A stretch of 64,000 bases of DNA from NCBI RefSeq assembly GCF_000378385.1, contig NZ_KB899660.1, forward strand, positions 744,001 to 808,000, read 5' to 3'. Position numbers and translations under genes: made by a program. Source of the DNA: Paenibacillus daejeonensis DSM 15491. Its GTDB lineage: Bacteria > Bacillota > Bacilli > Paenibacillales > Paenibacillaceae. Below, piece after piece: positions 23,578-33,017 of this stretch (positions are counted from its first letter, which is position 1; each line of letters opens with the position of its first letter). The notes under the pieces were generated by a model that did no database searches, was not told where the DNA came from, and saw only the letters and a list, made by a program, of their open reading frames with translations.

Positions 23578-25152
23578 TTAGATGACCCGCCAGCCTGGCG
23601 AGAGTTCGTTTTTCAGGACGCCAGCCTGCCATTTTCCCCATCCGATCGGATAGCCTTCAACACAGACAAGGGTATAGCCTTTGCGAACGCCAGCTGGTTG
23701 ATCAGATGCAGGTGTCTGTATGTCCTGCTCCGCAATTTCCAGCGTTTCACCCCGCAAATAACGCCACACTGCCTCATCCGCAGCACCCAAATTGACCACA
23801 CGGGCAGCCTCTTCCCTGTGAAGACCCATCGCCAGCGCCTGCGACGGCTCGAAGCGATGCTTGCCCGCCTCGCCAAGATACCAGCCTGCTCGAACCACAC
23901 GCAGGCCATCCAGCGCGGGCAGGCCCTCCGGCTGCAGATACAGACGTGCCCCATATGCAATCAGCTTCCCGGCTAGCGGCTGCTCCAGCAGCAAGTGCTC
24001 CCCGGCAAAAGCCGTCCATAACGATTCGGCGTCTGGACGAGCTTCCTCTTTCCTTCCCCTACGCTCTTCCGTTCTGCGCCCCGGGCGGCCCCGCCTCGGA
24101 TCGCTAGCAGCAACTGCCAGCGACTCCCCTCTGCGCGCACGTCGGCTGGCTTGTTGGCCTGTCCGGAGCACTTCACCTCGGGGAGCAGACGCCTCGTTCC
24201 CACGGAGCGGCTGTGCGGATGCTTCGGTTAAGGTATTGACCAGCACGGCTGCATAATGCCCCTCTCCCCGCAGGTGATGCGGCCAAAGGCGTATCGTTCC
24301 CTCCAGCCGCGCATCCGGGCGGCTTGATACGGTCTTCGCATAGCCCGGCTGCCACCCATGATCGGCCTCGATCGGCAGCACAGCCAGCTCAGGATGATCA
24401 TGGAGCAGCGATGCGACGCGATCTTCATTCTCTTCCGGGGTAAACGTGCAGGTCGAATAGACAAGCCTCCCCCCGGGGGCCAGCATGGCTGCCGCCTGGC
24501 GGAGGATTTCGTCCTGCATGGCGGCATAACGCGCAGCGGCGTGCTTGCCCCAATAGGCCATCATGGCAGGCTCCTTCCGAAACATTCCTTCCCCGGAGCA
24601 TGGCGCGTCAACCAGAATGCGGTCGAAGTAGCGTGGGAATGCCTTGACGAGCGAGCCCGGCTCTTCCTGCAGCACAATCGCATTACGGACACCGGCTCGT
24701 TCAATGTTTTTGGCCAGTGTCTTGGCACGCTCACCTGCATTATCATTGGCTACCAGCAGTCCCTGCCCCTGCAGACAGGCGGCAATCTGCGTTGATTTGC
24801 CACCCGGAGCAGCGCACAGATCCAGCACCCGATGGCCGGGCTGCACATCCAGCAGTTCCACCGGTGCCATCGCGCTTGGTTCCTGAATGTAATAGAGTCC
24901 GGCATGATAGAATGGATGCTTGCCCGGGCGCTCATTCTCTGGATAGTAATAGCCGTCTCGGCTCCAGGGGATGGGGACTAACTGGTCACCGATCGGCGCC
25001 AGAGCAAGAAAAGCATTGGCCTGTATTTTGAGTCCGTTCACTCGTAATCCGTACCAGCGTTCCTCTTCGTAGGACGCCATAAAGGCCACGAATTCATCGC
25101 CCAATAGATTCTTCATTTGCACGGCAAATAATGGGGGCAGCGTTGTCTGCAT
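23578..25152 (-). CDS. RsmF/YebU-type rRNA (cytosine-C5) methyltransferase
   Basis: A 524-residue NOL1/NOP2/Sun-family enzyme. The SAM domain has LDLCAAPGGKSTQ, VANDNAGERA, DAPCSGEGMF (release Cys) and STCTFTPEENE (catalytic Cys). A C-terminal RsmF-like domain follows (LPALDGLRVVRAGW...GEAGKHRFEPSQALAM). Between them, residues about 330-385 are an Arg-rich, low-complexity linker not typical of the family. ATG 25152 follows GGGAGG; the frame is open 19 codons further without a site. Confidence 0.9.
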   Translation of the reverse strand: MQTTLPPLFAVQMKNLLGDEFVAFMASYEEERWYGLRVNGLKIQANAFLALAPIGDQLVPIPWSRDGYYYPENERPGKHPFYHAGLYYIQEPSAMAPVELLDVQPGHRVLDLCAAPGGKSTQIAACLQGQGLLVANDNAGERAKTLAKNIERAGVRNAIVLQEEPGSLVKAFPRYFDRILVDAPCSGEGMFRKEPAMMAYWGKHAAARYAAMQDEILRQAAAMLAPGGRLVYSTCTFTPEENEDRVASLLHDHPELAVLPIEADHGWQPGYAKTVSSRPDARLEGTIRLWPHHLRGEGHYAAVLVNTLTEASAQPLRGNEASAPRGEVLRTGQQASRRARRGESLAVAASDPRRGRPGRRTEERRGRKEEARPDAESLWTAFAGEHLLLEQPLAGKLIAYGARLYLQPEGLPALDGLRVVRAGWYLGEAGKHRFEPSQALAMGLHREEAARVVNLGAADEAVWRYLRGETLEIAEQDIQTPASDQPAGVRKGYTLVCVEGYPIGWGKWQAGVLKNELSPGWRVI

Positions 25153-25303
25153 GGCATTTCCTCCCGGGTTCACAGATTTGCAACGATTTCTGTCCGATGA
25201 CTTACCCAAAGTACACTACATGGTGTATAATAACTTAAAGTAAGTGGACAACTTCAAGGTGTCTATCCAATTAAATTCTCGTATGGAGGTAGGAAGTAAA
25301 GCT

Positions 25304-25786
25304 ATGAAGAAAATGGGCATCTTTTTAGGCATAATCATTATTTTGTTTGCCGGGATCTTTGTACTTAACAAATCAAATGTGAATGAAGTTTACAACAAGC
25401 CGGTATCTGAGCTGAACCGCGAAACCCGCGCCATTCTGGACGATCCCAACTACCAAAACATTATTCTGCCAGGTGAACTGGAAAGCAAGATTGAGAGCGG
25501 CGATGGCACGTTTGTGTATTATTTCGCTTCCGACTGCAGCTTCTGCAAGCAGACTACCCCGATTCTGATGCCTATCGCTGAGGATGTTGGTGTCGATCTT
25601 CCACAGTTTAACTTGAGAGAGTTCGACGACTACTTCCAGAAGATGGGCATTCAATTCACGCCCACTCTCGCCTATTATGAGAACGGTGCGCTGGTAGACA
25701 AGATGGAAGGCGGCGTCACCATTGATGGCAGCACTGGCTTTACCGAGCAGCAGTACGCCGATTTCTTCAACAAGTATAAAGGCTGA
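25304..25786 (+). CDS. Membrane-anchored thioredoxin-like protein
   Basis: A 160-residue protein with one N-terminal helix (residues 4-20) and an outward thioredoxin fold. The redox motif is CSFC in YFASDCSFCKQTTP, and a cis-proline sits in QFTPTLAYY. It probably assists extracytoplasmic thiol exchange. ATG 25304 follows GGAGGTAGGAAG; the longer frame to 25244 has no site. A strong terminator follows. Confidence 0.88.
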   Translation: MKKMGIFLGIIIILFAGIFVLNKSNVNEVYNKPVSELNRETRAILDDPNYQNIILPGELESKIESGDGTFVYYFASDCSFCKQTTPILMPIAEDVGVDLPQFNLREFDDYFQKMGIQFTPTLAYYENGALVDKMEGGVTIDGSTGFTEQQYADFFNKYKG

Positions 25787-25805
25787 TTCTCAACTACTGA
25801 GCAGA

Positions 25806-25836
25806 CGAACCCCCCGGGCCCAGCCCGGGGGGTTCG
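25806..25836. terminator. Strong GC-rich terminator hairpin
   Basis: A perfect 13-bp stem (CGAACCCCCCGGG / CCCGGGGGGTTCG) with a five-base loop, between the converging thioredoxin-like and relQ genes. The trailing T run is short. Confidence 0.8.
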
Positions 25837-25869
25837 TTGTCCAGGCTCTACAGAGCTAAGAGCTAGGAG

Positions 25870-26673
25870 CTAGGATTGGCTGTTCTTCTTAGCTCGCATA
25901 ATGGCTGCCTGCACTTCAACCGACAGCTCCTTCAGCCCCCAGACATCCTCTCTGTCCCACAGTTCATTGAACTTCAACTGGAACTGGGCGGCCTCCCTCA
26001 CACGAGTATAGAAATAGAGATCCTGGATGTCGCTTAATACTTTGGATACGATATTCGAACGGTCTTCGAAGCCGCGCTGCGCATCCAGAATTTCCGCCCG
26101 AATGCTGGACATCTCTCCGTCGAGCAGTGAGGCAGCCTCCGCTGCTTTTTTGAGACGCTCTCGTACATGTGGAGGCAAACTCTCTTTATATTTATAGTTC
26201 AAGGAATGTTCGATAGTGGCCCAAAAATTCATAGCCAGCGTCCGGATCTGGATTTCGGCCAACACGCGCTTGAAGCCAAGAGCAGTTTGTACCGGATACT
26301 CCACAATCATGTGGAAGCTGCGGTAGCCGCTATCCTTGTAATTCGTCACATAATCCTTCTCGTAAACCAAAATCAGGTCCTGGCGTTGGCGAATGATGCC
26401 TGCCACCCGCTGGATATCTTCAACAAACTGGCACATGATTCGAATGCCAGCGATGTCTTCAATGCCGGAATCAATGCGATCCATCGGGACGCCGAGCCGC
26501 TTGGCCTTCTCCAGGATGCTGGAGATTCGCTTGACCCTCCCGGTCACGAATTCAATCGGAGCATAAGACTCCCGGACTTTGAGCTCGCTCCGTAATGTCT
26601 TAAATTTGACCTTCAGCTCTTCGATTGCTTGCTCATAAGGGAGCAAGAATAAATCCCAATCCCTTCCATCCAT
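25870..26673 (-). CDS. relQ: Small alarmone synthetase (RelQ/YjbM type)
   Basis: A 267-residue (p)ppGpp synthetase without hydrolase domain. It follows Bacillus YjbM closely: PIEFVTGRVKRISSILEKA, IEDIAGIRIMCQFVEDI, KDSGYRSFHMIVEYP and EIQIRTLAMNFWATIEHSLNYKY hold the GTP- and ATP-binding residues (quoted as short pieces). It is about 50 residues longer than YjbM at the C-terminus, where an extra helical stretch (VLSDIQDLYFY...LKELSVEVQAAI) is unassigned. It converges on the thioredoxin-like gene and follows pyrD at a 20-base distance. Confidence 0.9.
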   Translation of the reverse strand: MDGRDWDLFLLPYEQAIEELKVKFKTLRSELKVRESYAPIEFVTGRVKRISSILEKAKRLGVPMDRIDSGIEDIAGIRIMCQFVEDIQRVAGIIRQRQDLILVYEKDYVTNYKDSGYRSFHMIVEYPVQTALGFKRVLAEIQIRTLAMNFWATIEHSLNYKYKESLPPHVRERLKKAAEAASLLDGEMSSIRAEILDAQRGFEDRSNIVSKVLSDIQDLYFYTRVREAAQFQLKFNELWDREDVWGLKELSVEVQAAIMRAKKNSQS

Positions 26674-26693
26674 GCCGTTACCTCCATTTCAGC

Positions 26694-27791
26694 TTACCGA
26701 TGCCCGGAGCCGACCGCCTCGGATAACCGGTTGAAGCCGTCGCGGCGGAGCCGCTCCAGCAGCCCCCTGTTCAGCTCTCGGAGCACCTCGGGCCCCTTAT
26801 AGATCAGTGCCGTGTATATCTCTACCAATGAGGCGCCTGCGCAAATCTTATCGTATGCGTCCCCAGCATCGAAAATGCCCCCGGAGCCGATGATCGGCAG
26901 CCGTCCGCCAGTCTGGCTGTAGACGCTGCGAATGACCTGTGTCGATAGCTCTCTCACAGGTCGTCCGCTCAGGCCGCCTGCTTCTGTGGCATGCGGATGC
27001 TTCAATCCCTCACGGCCAAGTGTTGTATTTGTAGCAATAATACCCGAAACGCCGCTCTGATGAATCGTATCCACTGTATATTCCAACTGCTCGGCTGTCA
27101 TATCCGGAGCAATCTTCACCAGTACCGGTTTGGCGGCCTGGCCGCGTGCCGCCCCTTGCGCATCCATCTCGCCGCGCACGGCACCAAGCAGTTGCTTGAG
27201 CTCGTCGCCATGCTGCAGCGCACGCAAATCCGGTGTATTGGGAGAGCTGATGTTTACGACGAAGAAATCGCCGTATTCATACAGCGCCCGGATACATGCT
27301 ATGTAATCTTCATGGGCTTGCTCGTTAGGTGTAACTTTGTTCTTGCCGATATTAACAGCAATCGGGATCGACTGCACCCGGCGGCTGGCCAGGCTTTGAC
27401 GCATAGCTTCTGTGCCGTCATTATTAAATCCCATCCGGTTGATGAGCGCTTCATCGGGCGGCAGCCTGAACAACCGCGGCAACTCATTGCCCGCCTGCGG
27501 TTTAGGGGTAACGGTCCCTACCTCGGCGAACCCAAATCCAATGCTGGAGAAGCCATCAACCGCTTTGGCGTTTTTGTCCAGCCCCGCAGCAAGACCTACA
27601 GGTAGCGGAAATTGGAGACCGAATACCTCGGAAGCCAGCTCTGGGATTGATTCAACGCCATACATTGATTTTAACAGGGGCAGCATACCCGGCACTTTTC
27701 CTGCGGTCTGAAGCCCGTCAATCACCAGGTGATGAGCTTTCTCGGGATCCATGCGGAACAGCGCCGGTTTGGCCATCTTCGAATACAACAC
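26694..27791 (-). CDS. pyrD: Dihydroorotate dehydrogenase, class 2 (quinone)
   Basis: A 365-residue membrane-associated flavoenzyme of pyrimidine synthesis that passes electrons to menaquinone. Class 2 features are the N-terminal amphipathic helix, AAGLDKNAKAVD, RMGFNNDG, VNISSPNTPDLR (catalytic Ser), ATNTTLGREG and IIGSGGIFDAGDAY. The start is probably GTG 27791 behind CGGAG, with ATG 27776 as alternative. It lies outside a pyr operon, as is common for class 2 genes. Confidence 0.93.
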   Translation of the reverse strand: MLYSKMAKPALFRMDPEKAHHLVIDGLQTAGKVPGMLPLLKSMYGVESIPELASEVFGLQFPLPVGLAAGLDKNAKAVDGFSSIGFGFAEVGTVTPKPQAGNELPRLFRLPPDEALINRMGFNNDGTEAMRQSLASRRVQSIPIAVNIGKNKVTPNEQAHEDYIACIRALYEYGDFFVVNISSPNTPDLRALQHGDELKQLLGAVRGEMDAQGAARGQAAKPVLVKIAPDMTAEQLEYTVDTIHQSGVSGIIATNTTLGREGLKHPHATEAGGLSGRPVRELSTQVIRSVYSQTGGRLPIIGSGGIFDAGDAYDKICAGASLVEIYTALIYKGPEVLRELNRGLLERLRRDGFNRLSEAVGSGHR

Positions 27792-27992
27792 GTTCGTTCA
27801 CTCCGTTTCTCTTGCCTAAGGCAACTCGATCACTTAAGTTTAGCCTTTTCCATCCTAAAAGAAAAGAGTCAGATGCCGTGTATTCCAAGGCGAACCCGTG
27901 AAGTCATTGCACCGCATAGCGAAAACGATTACACTAGCAGTATAGGCTTTTATAGTCGTCCATTATTCAGAAAAGGTGGTGTTTATGGGTTT

Positions 27993-28130
27993 ATGAGCGC
28001 TAAACGCAGACCGCCTGTCATGCCAAACAAGCCCAAAGACGAAGGCAACAAAAAAGCATTGATTATAACGGGCTCCGTGCTTGCCGGAATTATCGTCGTC
28101 GTCTCCATCCTCATCATCGTGACGGGGTAG
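27993..28130 (+). CDS. Small single-helix membrane protein, unknown
   Basis: A 45-residue protein with a basic, Pro-rich head (SAKRRPPVMPNKPKDEGNKK) and one membrane helix (ALIITGSVLAGIIVVVSIL). The only clear ribosome site, AAAAGGTGG at 27971-27979, stands 13 bases before the ATG and nearer to an earlier ATG at 27985. That earlier ATG opens only a three-codon frame whose TGA overlaps this start. Translation coupling is possible. Not recognised as a named family. Confidence 0.5.
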   Translation: MSAKRRPPVMPNKPKDEGNKKALIITGSVLAGIIVVVSILIIVTG

Positions 28131-28132
28131 AA

Positions 28133-29479
28133 TCAACCCAGCCACCGGTATACTTTGCCGGGGTTGGTCTCATCCTGCCGGGGCGTCAGCTCGAAACGCT
28201 CGCCTCCCTGAACCGGTCCGCCAGGCAGACCTCCGCGCTGAATGGTAACGGTCGTTCCGATCGGCACGAGGTCGTACAACTCCTCTACATCTGCTTTACC
28301 CATGCGCACACAGCCGAGCGAGAGATCTTTGCCTATGCTGCTTGGCTCGTCTGTGCCATGAATGGCATACAGCGTATTGGATAACGTCATGCCTCTGCTT
28401 CCGAACTCGCCATTATCCCGGCCGTTCGGATTTTTTACTTTCTCCGTGATCGTAAAGCTCCCGGTAGGCGTCTTATCCCCGCCTAATCCAATAGCATAAC
28501 TTCTGACGATGACATCTCCACTAATTACTGCCAGGCGGTACTGCTCCGTATCGACTACAATTCTTAGCGGCTGCTCTGGGAGCTGCAGCGCCTGCAGCCA
28601 GCGTCCCTGCACAGGACTGGACTGATTGTTTGCCGCCTGGTCCTTGTCCGTTGCAGCTGAGGTTTGCATCTCCTGCAGGAGTCCATCAAACATACGGCGC
28701 ATGCCAGGCGTCTCTCCAGAGATCATATTGGCTGGATAAGGCCTGACCAGCTCGTCAAGCGAGCTGGGCCATTTCCCTGTCGATTCCCGGTAATGATGAA
28801 TCGCGCTGGCCAGCGTCCACCGCTCTTCCTGCCTCTGGCTCCAGTTCATAAGCTCCTGCTCCGCTTCTGCAGAACTGGCTGGCTCGCACCGGCACGCGGC
28901 GGCATCGTGCAGCTTCACATCCAGCTCGCCTCCGGAGGATGAACGTTCAGCCGACATAAGAATTCTGCGTTTGCCCTGCCAGAGCCGATACTCGTCCCGT
29001 TCTTCCAGCGATACCGCGATGGCTCGGCTTTGCGGCTGGCCGCTGCCATACAGCAATCCCGCGAGCAGCCCGCTCATCGTGTCCCGATCCCCTTCTTTAA
29101 CAAATGCCACCGTCCAGCCAGACCCGGCAAGCTCCTCCTCTGCCATCGTGGCCTCCGGCGCAGCCAACTCCTCTTTGGCGGGTGCCAATACCGTCAAGCC
29201 TAGCAGTACGATGATCGTTGCTACGAGGCGACGGACAATGGTTCTTCGCTTGCGTCTGCGGATCCATTGAGCAATGGCTTCCTGCTGCTGCTGAACCAGT
29301 GGATGCTGCTTATCTTCAAAGGCTTCATAGACATCACCAGCCTGGATAAAGCAATAGTTGGCCTTGGCCGTCTTCCCGAGGCGTGTATACTCCTTGCCGA
29401 GCAGATACCAGGCCATCCGGTTATCCGGATGCTGCTTCACATAATGCTTCAGATGAATTTGTTCTTCTCGCTGGCTCAA
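28133..29479 (-). CDS. L,D-transpeptidase (YkuD) with cytoplasmic TPR-like head
   Basis: A 448-residue protein. Residues 1-75 are TPR-like and cytoplasmic (HPDNRMAWYLLGKEYTRLGK), a basic stretch RRRKRR leads into one membrane helix (about 82-98), and the rest is outside. The C-terminal YkuD domain has IHGTDEP and SLGCVRM with the catalytic Cys. Such enzymes make 3-3 crosslinks or attach proteins to peptidoglycan. It starts with TTG 29479 behind AAGGGGG. It lies after the terminator of the CHASE2 operon. Confidence 0.9.
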   Translation of the reverse strand: MSQREEQIHLKHYVKQHPDNRMAWYLLGKEYTRLGKTAKANYCFIQAGDVYEAFEDKQHPLVQQQQEAIAQWIRRRKRRTIVRRLVATIIVLLGLTVLAPAKEELAAPEATMAEEELAGSGWTVAFVKEGDRDTMSGLLAGLLYGSGQPQSRAIAVSLEERDEYRLWQGKRRILMSAERSSSGGELDVKLHDAAACRCEPASSAEAEQELMNWSQRQEERWTLASAIHHYRESTGKWPSSLDELVRPYPANMISGETPGMRRMFDGLLQEMQTSAATDKDQAANNQSSPVQGRWLQALQLPEQPLRIVVDTEQYRLAVISGDVIVRSYAIGLGGDKTPTGSFTITEKVKNPNGRDNGEFGSRGMTLSNTLYAIHGTDEPSSIGKDLSLGCVRMGKADVEELYDLVPIGTTVTIQRGGLPGGPVQGGERFELTPRQDETNPGKVYRWLG

Positions 29480-29526
29480 GATGCTGCCCCCTTCAATCCC
29501 GCCTTCTCAGCTATTATATCGGCAGC

Positions 29527-29555
29527 AAAAACCGCCCGGTGTAGTCCCGGGCGGT
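29527..29555 (-). terminator. Terminator of the CHASE2/FecR/NHL operon
   Basis: A perfect 9-bp stem (ACCGCCCGG / CCGGGCGGT) with a seven-base loop and a short T run on the minus strand. It lies about 18 bases after the NHL-protein stop. Confidence 0.8.
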
Positions 29556-29573
29556 CATTTAGGAAAGATTATC

Positions 29574-31172
29574 TTACCCGCTGATCCGTTCGCGAAGCAA
29601 AACCGAACGAACCGATGGCAACCATTGAACATCAAGACCCATCTCTTCCGCAAAAAAACGGACCGGTAGATAGAGTCGGTCATCCTGAATGAAAGGCGCA
29701 GCCTGAAGCGTGATGGTTGTCCGTTGTGAACCCTCTCCCCGCTGGATTAAGTTCGTTCCGGCATGAAGCCGGTAAGACAACTCCCCGCGTGACACGGTTA
29801 CTTGGCCGGTTGACTTGTCGAAAACCACGTCATAGTCCAGTCGCTCAGCAATGATTCGGACGGGTACAAAGGTCGTGCCGCTGCGAATCACCGGTTCCGC
29901 ATCAGTCGCTACTCGCTCGCTGTGGTACAGCAGCTTAATCTGCCCATCAGCGGTCACGTCTGCAGGCAGCTGATAGGGCTGCAAAATCCGAATGCGGTTG
30001 TTAGCGGAATCTGCAATCGCGTATCTCCCGTTGCCCATAGCCACTATGTCAGTTGGTGTATTGAGGCCCGCATAGCCGGCCAAGCCATCCGCTTTGCCTG
30101 TATCTTCGGGAGTGCCAGCGATTGTGTGCACCTTGCCGTCTTTGAGGTAACGAATCGCATGGTTCAAGGAATCGGCAATTAACAGCCCCCCTTCCGGAGT
30201 AAGGGACAGTCCACGCGGCGCATGGAAGCGAGCGGTGGAAGCCTGGCCGTCTGCATAGCCTCCTTCGGCATAGGCTTCGCCAGATTCGTACGTCGCCTTG
30301 CCTCCAGCCACGGTAGATACAGTCCCTGCAGCAAAGTCAATATAGCGAATCAGTTGATTGCCCGTATCGCTCACATACAGGTTGCCCTTGCCGTCCAGAA
30401 CCAGACCGCTAGGCTCATTGAACTTGGCCGCAGCCAGCTTGCCATCTGCATAATCACCTGCGGGCTCCACTGCACCTGGGAAGTATTCGACGGCACGTTC
30501 AGAAGGTGCCGTTAGCGTCGTGACACGGCCCTGCTCGATTTTGCGGATGACATGATTAAGTGTATCCGCCACATAAATCACGCCACTGTTCGTCACGGCA
30601 ACATCCATCGGTCCATTGAACCTTGCAGCCGCTCCCTCACCGTCCACGAGTCCCATGACCCCATCTCCAGCGATTGTGCTGACCTGTCCTTGAGCATTGA
30701 GACTGCGAACCGCATGGTTGCCCGCATCTGCCGTCACAATCATCCCAGTCCGGGTCAATGTAATACCTGCCGGATGATCAAAGGCGGCCGTTGCCCGATC
30801 GCCATCATTCCAGGCTCCGATTAAATCGCCAAACTCATCTTCTCCCAGATCAAGCCCGGCATACGTTGATGTGGAGGTGGAGGTAATCTGACGAATCCGT
30901 TGATTGCCGCTATCGGCTACGAGAATCGTCCCCTCTCCAGTAGCTACCAGACGGGTAGGCTGGCGAAATGAAGCCGACTGATTGGTTCCATTCACCAAGC
31001 CAAGCTCACCGCTTCCTGCCCATGTATGCAGTTCATACAAGGCCAATTGGTCGAGCAGCACATCTTTTTGCTCTCCCGCTGCGGCTGCGCCCGGTGTCGG
31101 GGGCAGGACCATCAGCGAAGCTGCCAACACTATAGGCAGCCATGCTTTCACATTCCGTTTACTCATCTTCAT
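29574..31172 (-). CDS. Secreted NHL-repeat protein with stalk domain
   Basis: A 532-residue exported protein: signal peptide to about residue 31, then six NHL-type beta-propeller repeats, each with ILVADSGNQRIR- or IYVADTLNHVIRKI-like ends, to about residue 400. A C-terminal copper-amine-oxidase-N domain follows (FVPVRIIAERLDYDVVFD, LYLPVRFFAEEMGLDVQW). NHL propellers bind proteins or sugars; the stalk domain is thought to hold proteins at the surface. It is the last gene of the operon with the FecR/cohesin protein and the CHASE2 cyclase (22- and 32-base gaps). Confidence 0.85.
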   Translation of the reverse strand: MKMSKRNVKAWLPIVLAASLMVLPPTPGAAAAGEQKDVLLDQLALYELHTWAGSGELGLVNGTNQSASFRQPTRLVATGEGTILVADSGNQRIRQITSTSTSTYAGLDLGEDEFGDLIGAWNDGDRATAAFDHPAGITLTRTGMIVTADAGNHAVRSLNAQGQVSTIAGDGVMGLVDGEGAAARFNGPMDVAVTNSGVIYVADTLNHVIRKIEQGRVTTLTAPSERAVEYFPGAVEPAGDYADGKLAAAKFNEPSGLVLDGKGNLYVSDTGNQLIRYIDFAAGTVSTVAGGKATYESGEAYAEGGYADGQASTARFHAPRGLSLTPEGGLLIADSLNHAIRYLKDGKVHTIAGTPEDTGKADGLAGYAGLNTPTDIVAMGNGRYAIADSANNRIRILQPYQLPADVTADGQIKLLYHSERVATDAEPVIRSGTTFVPVRIIAERLDYDVVFDKSTGQVTVSRGELSYRLHAGTNLIQRGEGSQRTTITLQAAPFIQDDRLYLPVRFFAEEMGLDVQWLPSVRSVLLRERISG

Positions 31173-31194
31173 TGGCGGCTCCTTAGCAAGAGAT

Positions 31195-32985
31195 TTATGG
31201 AGACGGCAGAGTTACCGTCAAATTCGAAATCTGAATGCCTGTGATTGGATTGCCTGCTGCATCCACAGCAATGAACTCTGCAATCCGGATGGTCTCTTGA
31301 CCGGTTGCCGATCCGACCAGGAACGGCAACTTGACTAGGGTTGTCGGACTTCCGATAACTGCCGATTGACCCCTATACTTCATAAGCGAATAAAAGAAAC
31401 CATTGTCAAAGCGGTTATACTCATCGACACTATCGTAAGCGGAACTGCTGCTATTGCCGGGATTAATCCGGAACAACCCGCCACCCGTACGATACGTCAG
31501 GCCGTTCGCGCCTTGCAGTGCTTGCTCATGAATACGGATCGCCTCATCATCGTACGCGAGACGGACTTGCAATGCGTAGATCGCCCGTGATCCTGTGAAG
31601 CCGTTCAGCTCCAGATTCACAGTAAATGCCGTCCCCTGGACACTGCCATTATGAGCGGGGTCAAGCACCAGTCGAGCAGTAGGCTGGGCAGCCGCTGGAG
31701 GATTCGGCGGTGTGACAGGAGAGGTTGGCTGGGGCTGCGTTTGATTATCTGCTAGCTCCTCTTGCCGTTTTTTCTTCTCCTGCTCGAACTTTTGCCGCTC
31801 CAACTCGCTCAGTTTGGCCTTATAGGCGTCCTCTGCCTTCTTTTTAGCTTCCTCCAGTGCCCGTTGATTGGCCTCTTCCTGGAGCTTCTTTTTCTCTTCA
31901 AGCTTCTTGATCAATTCACTTTGCTTATCTCGATCCTCTTGTTGTTTGGCCTTCTCTTTGTTTATTTTTTCTTCCGCCTGTTTTTTCTTTTCCTGTACCT
32001 TTTTTTCTTTCTCCAGCTCTTTCGTCGTTTTCTTGTGATCAGCCGGGTCATCCAGATTAATTTTATTTTTGGTCGGGAGACCGGGGTTCACCTCGCCCAC
32101 AAGCTTTATGGCTTCTTCTTTGGACATCTTGTTCTGATCGATGGCCTCTTTGAGAAGATTGCCGACAAGCCGGTCCAAATTGCCTGCTACCCGATCTATA
32201 TCATCTGCGCTTTCCAGAAATGCTGGAAGTGGCGTGCCGTTGGGCAACTGCTGCTTGATCCGCTCGATCATCAGGTCATTCTCCCGACGAATGTCATCGG
32301 CCGACCGGATGATTTCTTCTATAATGTCCTTGCCCAGTTGAGAGATGAGCTCTTGAAAGTTAACAACAGTAACCAACTCCCCGGGCTCCTCATCAGGAAG
32401 CAATACAATCTGCTGTGAAGGATAGACTGCACTATCACTTTGTTTGGACGTATGCTTGCCGGTAACGATACCGGAGAGTGACGCCAGAGTCGTTATTCCT
32501 GTCTTCGGTTCCACAACGACAAGGAAATGCGTCCCCCGCACACCCATAATTGCAGTTGGCGTTTCCAGCTCAAACTGATCACTTGCATTGGTGATCGACT
32601 TGACCTTCACCCAGAGAGAGCCTGCCCAAATATTCATTTTGGTTTTGGTGCCCTTGTCATCCTTCAGCTTGGTAAATGTCACCTGAGAATTCTCGCCAAT
32701 GGTTACTGAATCGCGTTCAGCTTTACTGCTGGACAATTCCAACACCACTCTGGCACCCTTGCTTGTCGTAACGGTATCGCCTTCATTGAGCGTCATGTTT
32801 TTGAATGCCGCAAACGCTTTGGAGCCGCCTGATTTCTTCACATTGACTGTACCTTTCAAATCCTTAACGAGCGCAACCCTTTTAATTTGGGCCAATGCCT
32901 CGTCAGGAGCAAACAGGAAGCTGAGCGGTCCGGCCACCAGAACGATAGCCAACAGCAAGCGCAGCCCGTAAGATGCTCTTCTCAT
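31195..32985 (-). CDS. Exported FecR-domain / coiled-coil / cohesin-like protein
   Basis: A 596-residue exported protein. After a signal peptide (about 1-32) comes a FecR domain (GTVNVKKSGG, LNEGDTVTTSKGARVVLEL, ETPTAIMGVRGTHFLVVV). Residues about 225-300 are helical, and 305-425 are a highly charged Lys/Glu coiled coil. A Pro-rich linker precedes a C-terminal cohesin-like beta domain (FTVNLELNGFTGSRAIYALQVRLAYDD, shown in pieces). Such architecture suits a long periplasm-like tether that senses or binds a surface partner. Its operon neighbours are the CHASE2 cyclase and the NHL/stalk protein. Confidence 0.85.
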   Translation of the reverse strand: MRRASYGLRLLLAIVLVAGPLSFLFAPDEALAQIKRVALVKDLKGTVNVKKSGGSKAFAAFKNMTLNEGDTVTTSKGARVVLELSSSKAERDSVTIGENSQVTFTKLKDDKGTKTKMNIWAGSLWVKVKSITNASDQFELETPTAIMGVRGTHFLVVVEPKTGITTLASLSGIVTGKHTSKQSDSAVYPSQQIVLLPDEEPGELVTVVNFQELISQLGKDIIEEIIRSADDIRRENDLMIERIKQQLPNGTPLPAFLESADDIDRVAGNLDRLVGNLLKEAIDQNKMSKEEAIKLVGEVNPGLPTKNKINLDDPADHKKTTKELEKEKKVQEKKKQAEEKINKEKAKQQEDRDKQSELIKKLEEKKKLQEEANQRALEEAKKKAEDAYKAKLSELERQKFEQEKKKRQEELADNQTQPQPTSPVTPPNPPAAAQPTARLVLDPAHNGSVQGTAFTVNLELNGFTGSRAIYALQVRLAYDDEAIRIHEQALQGANGLTYRTGGGLFRINPGNSSSSAYDSVDEYNRFDNGFFYSLMKYRGQSAVIGSPTTLVKLPFLVGSATGQETIRIAEFIAVDAAGNPITGIQISNLTVTLPSP

Positions 32986-33017
32986 TCACCTTTCTCCTCT
33001 CTTCTGTCTCCATCTCT

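Noticed and set aside
31762-32418. A 218-residue hydrophobic frame opposite the FecR-type gene
   Set aside because: It mirrors the Lys/Glu-rich coiled coil, whose complement reads as Leu/Phe-rich. It has no ribosome site and lies entirely inside a clear gene.
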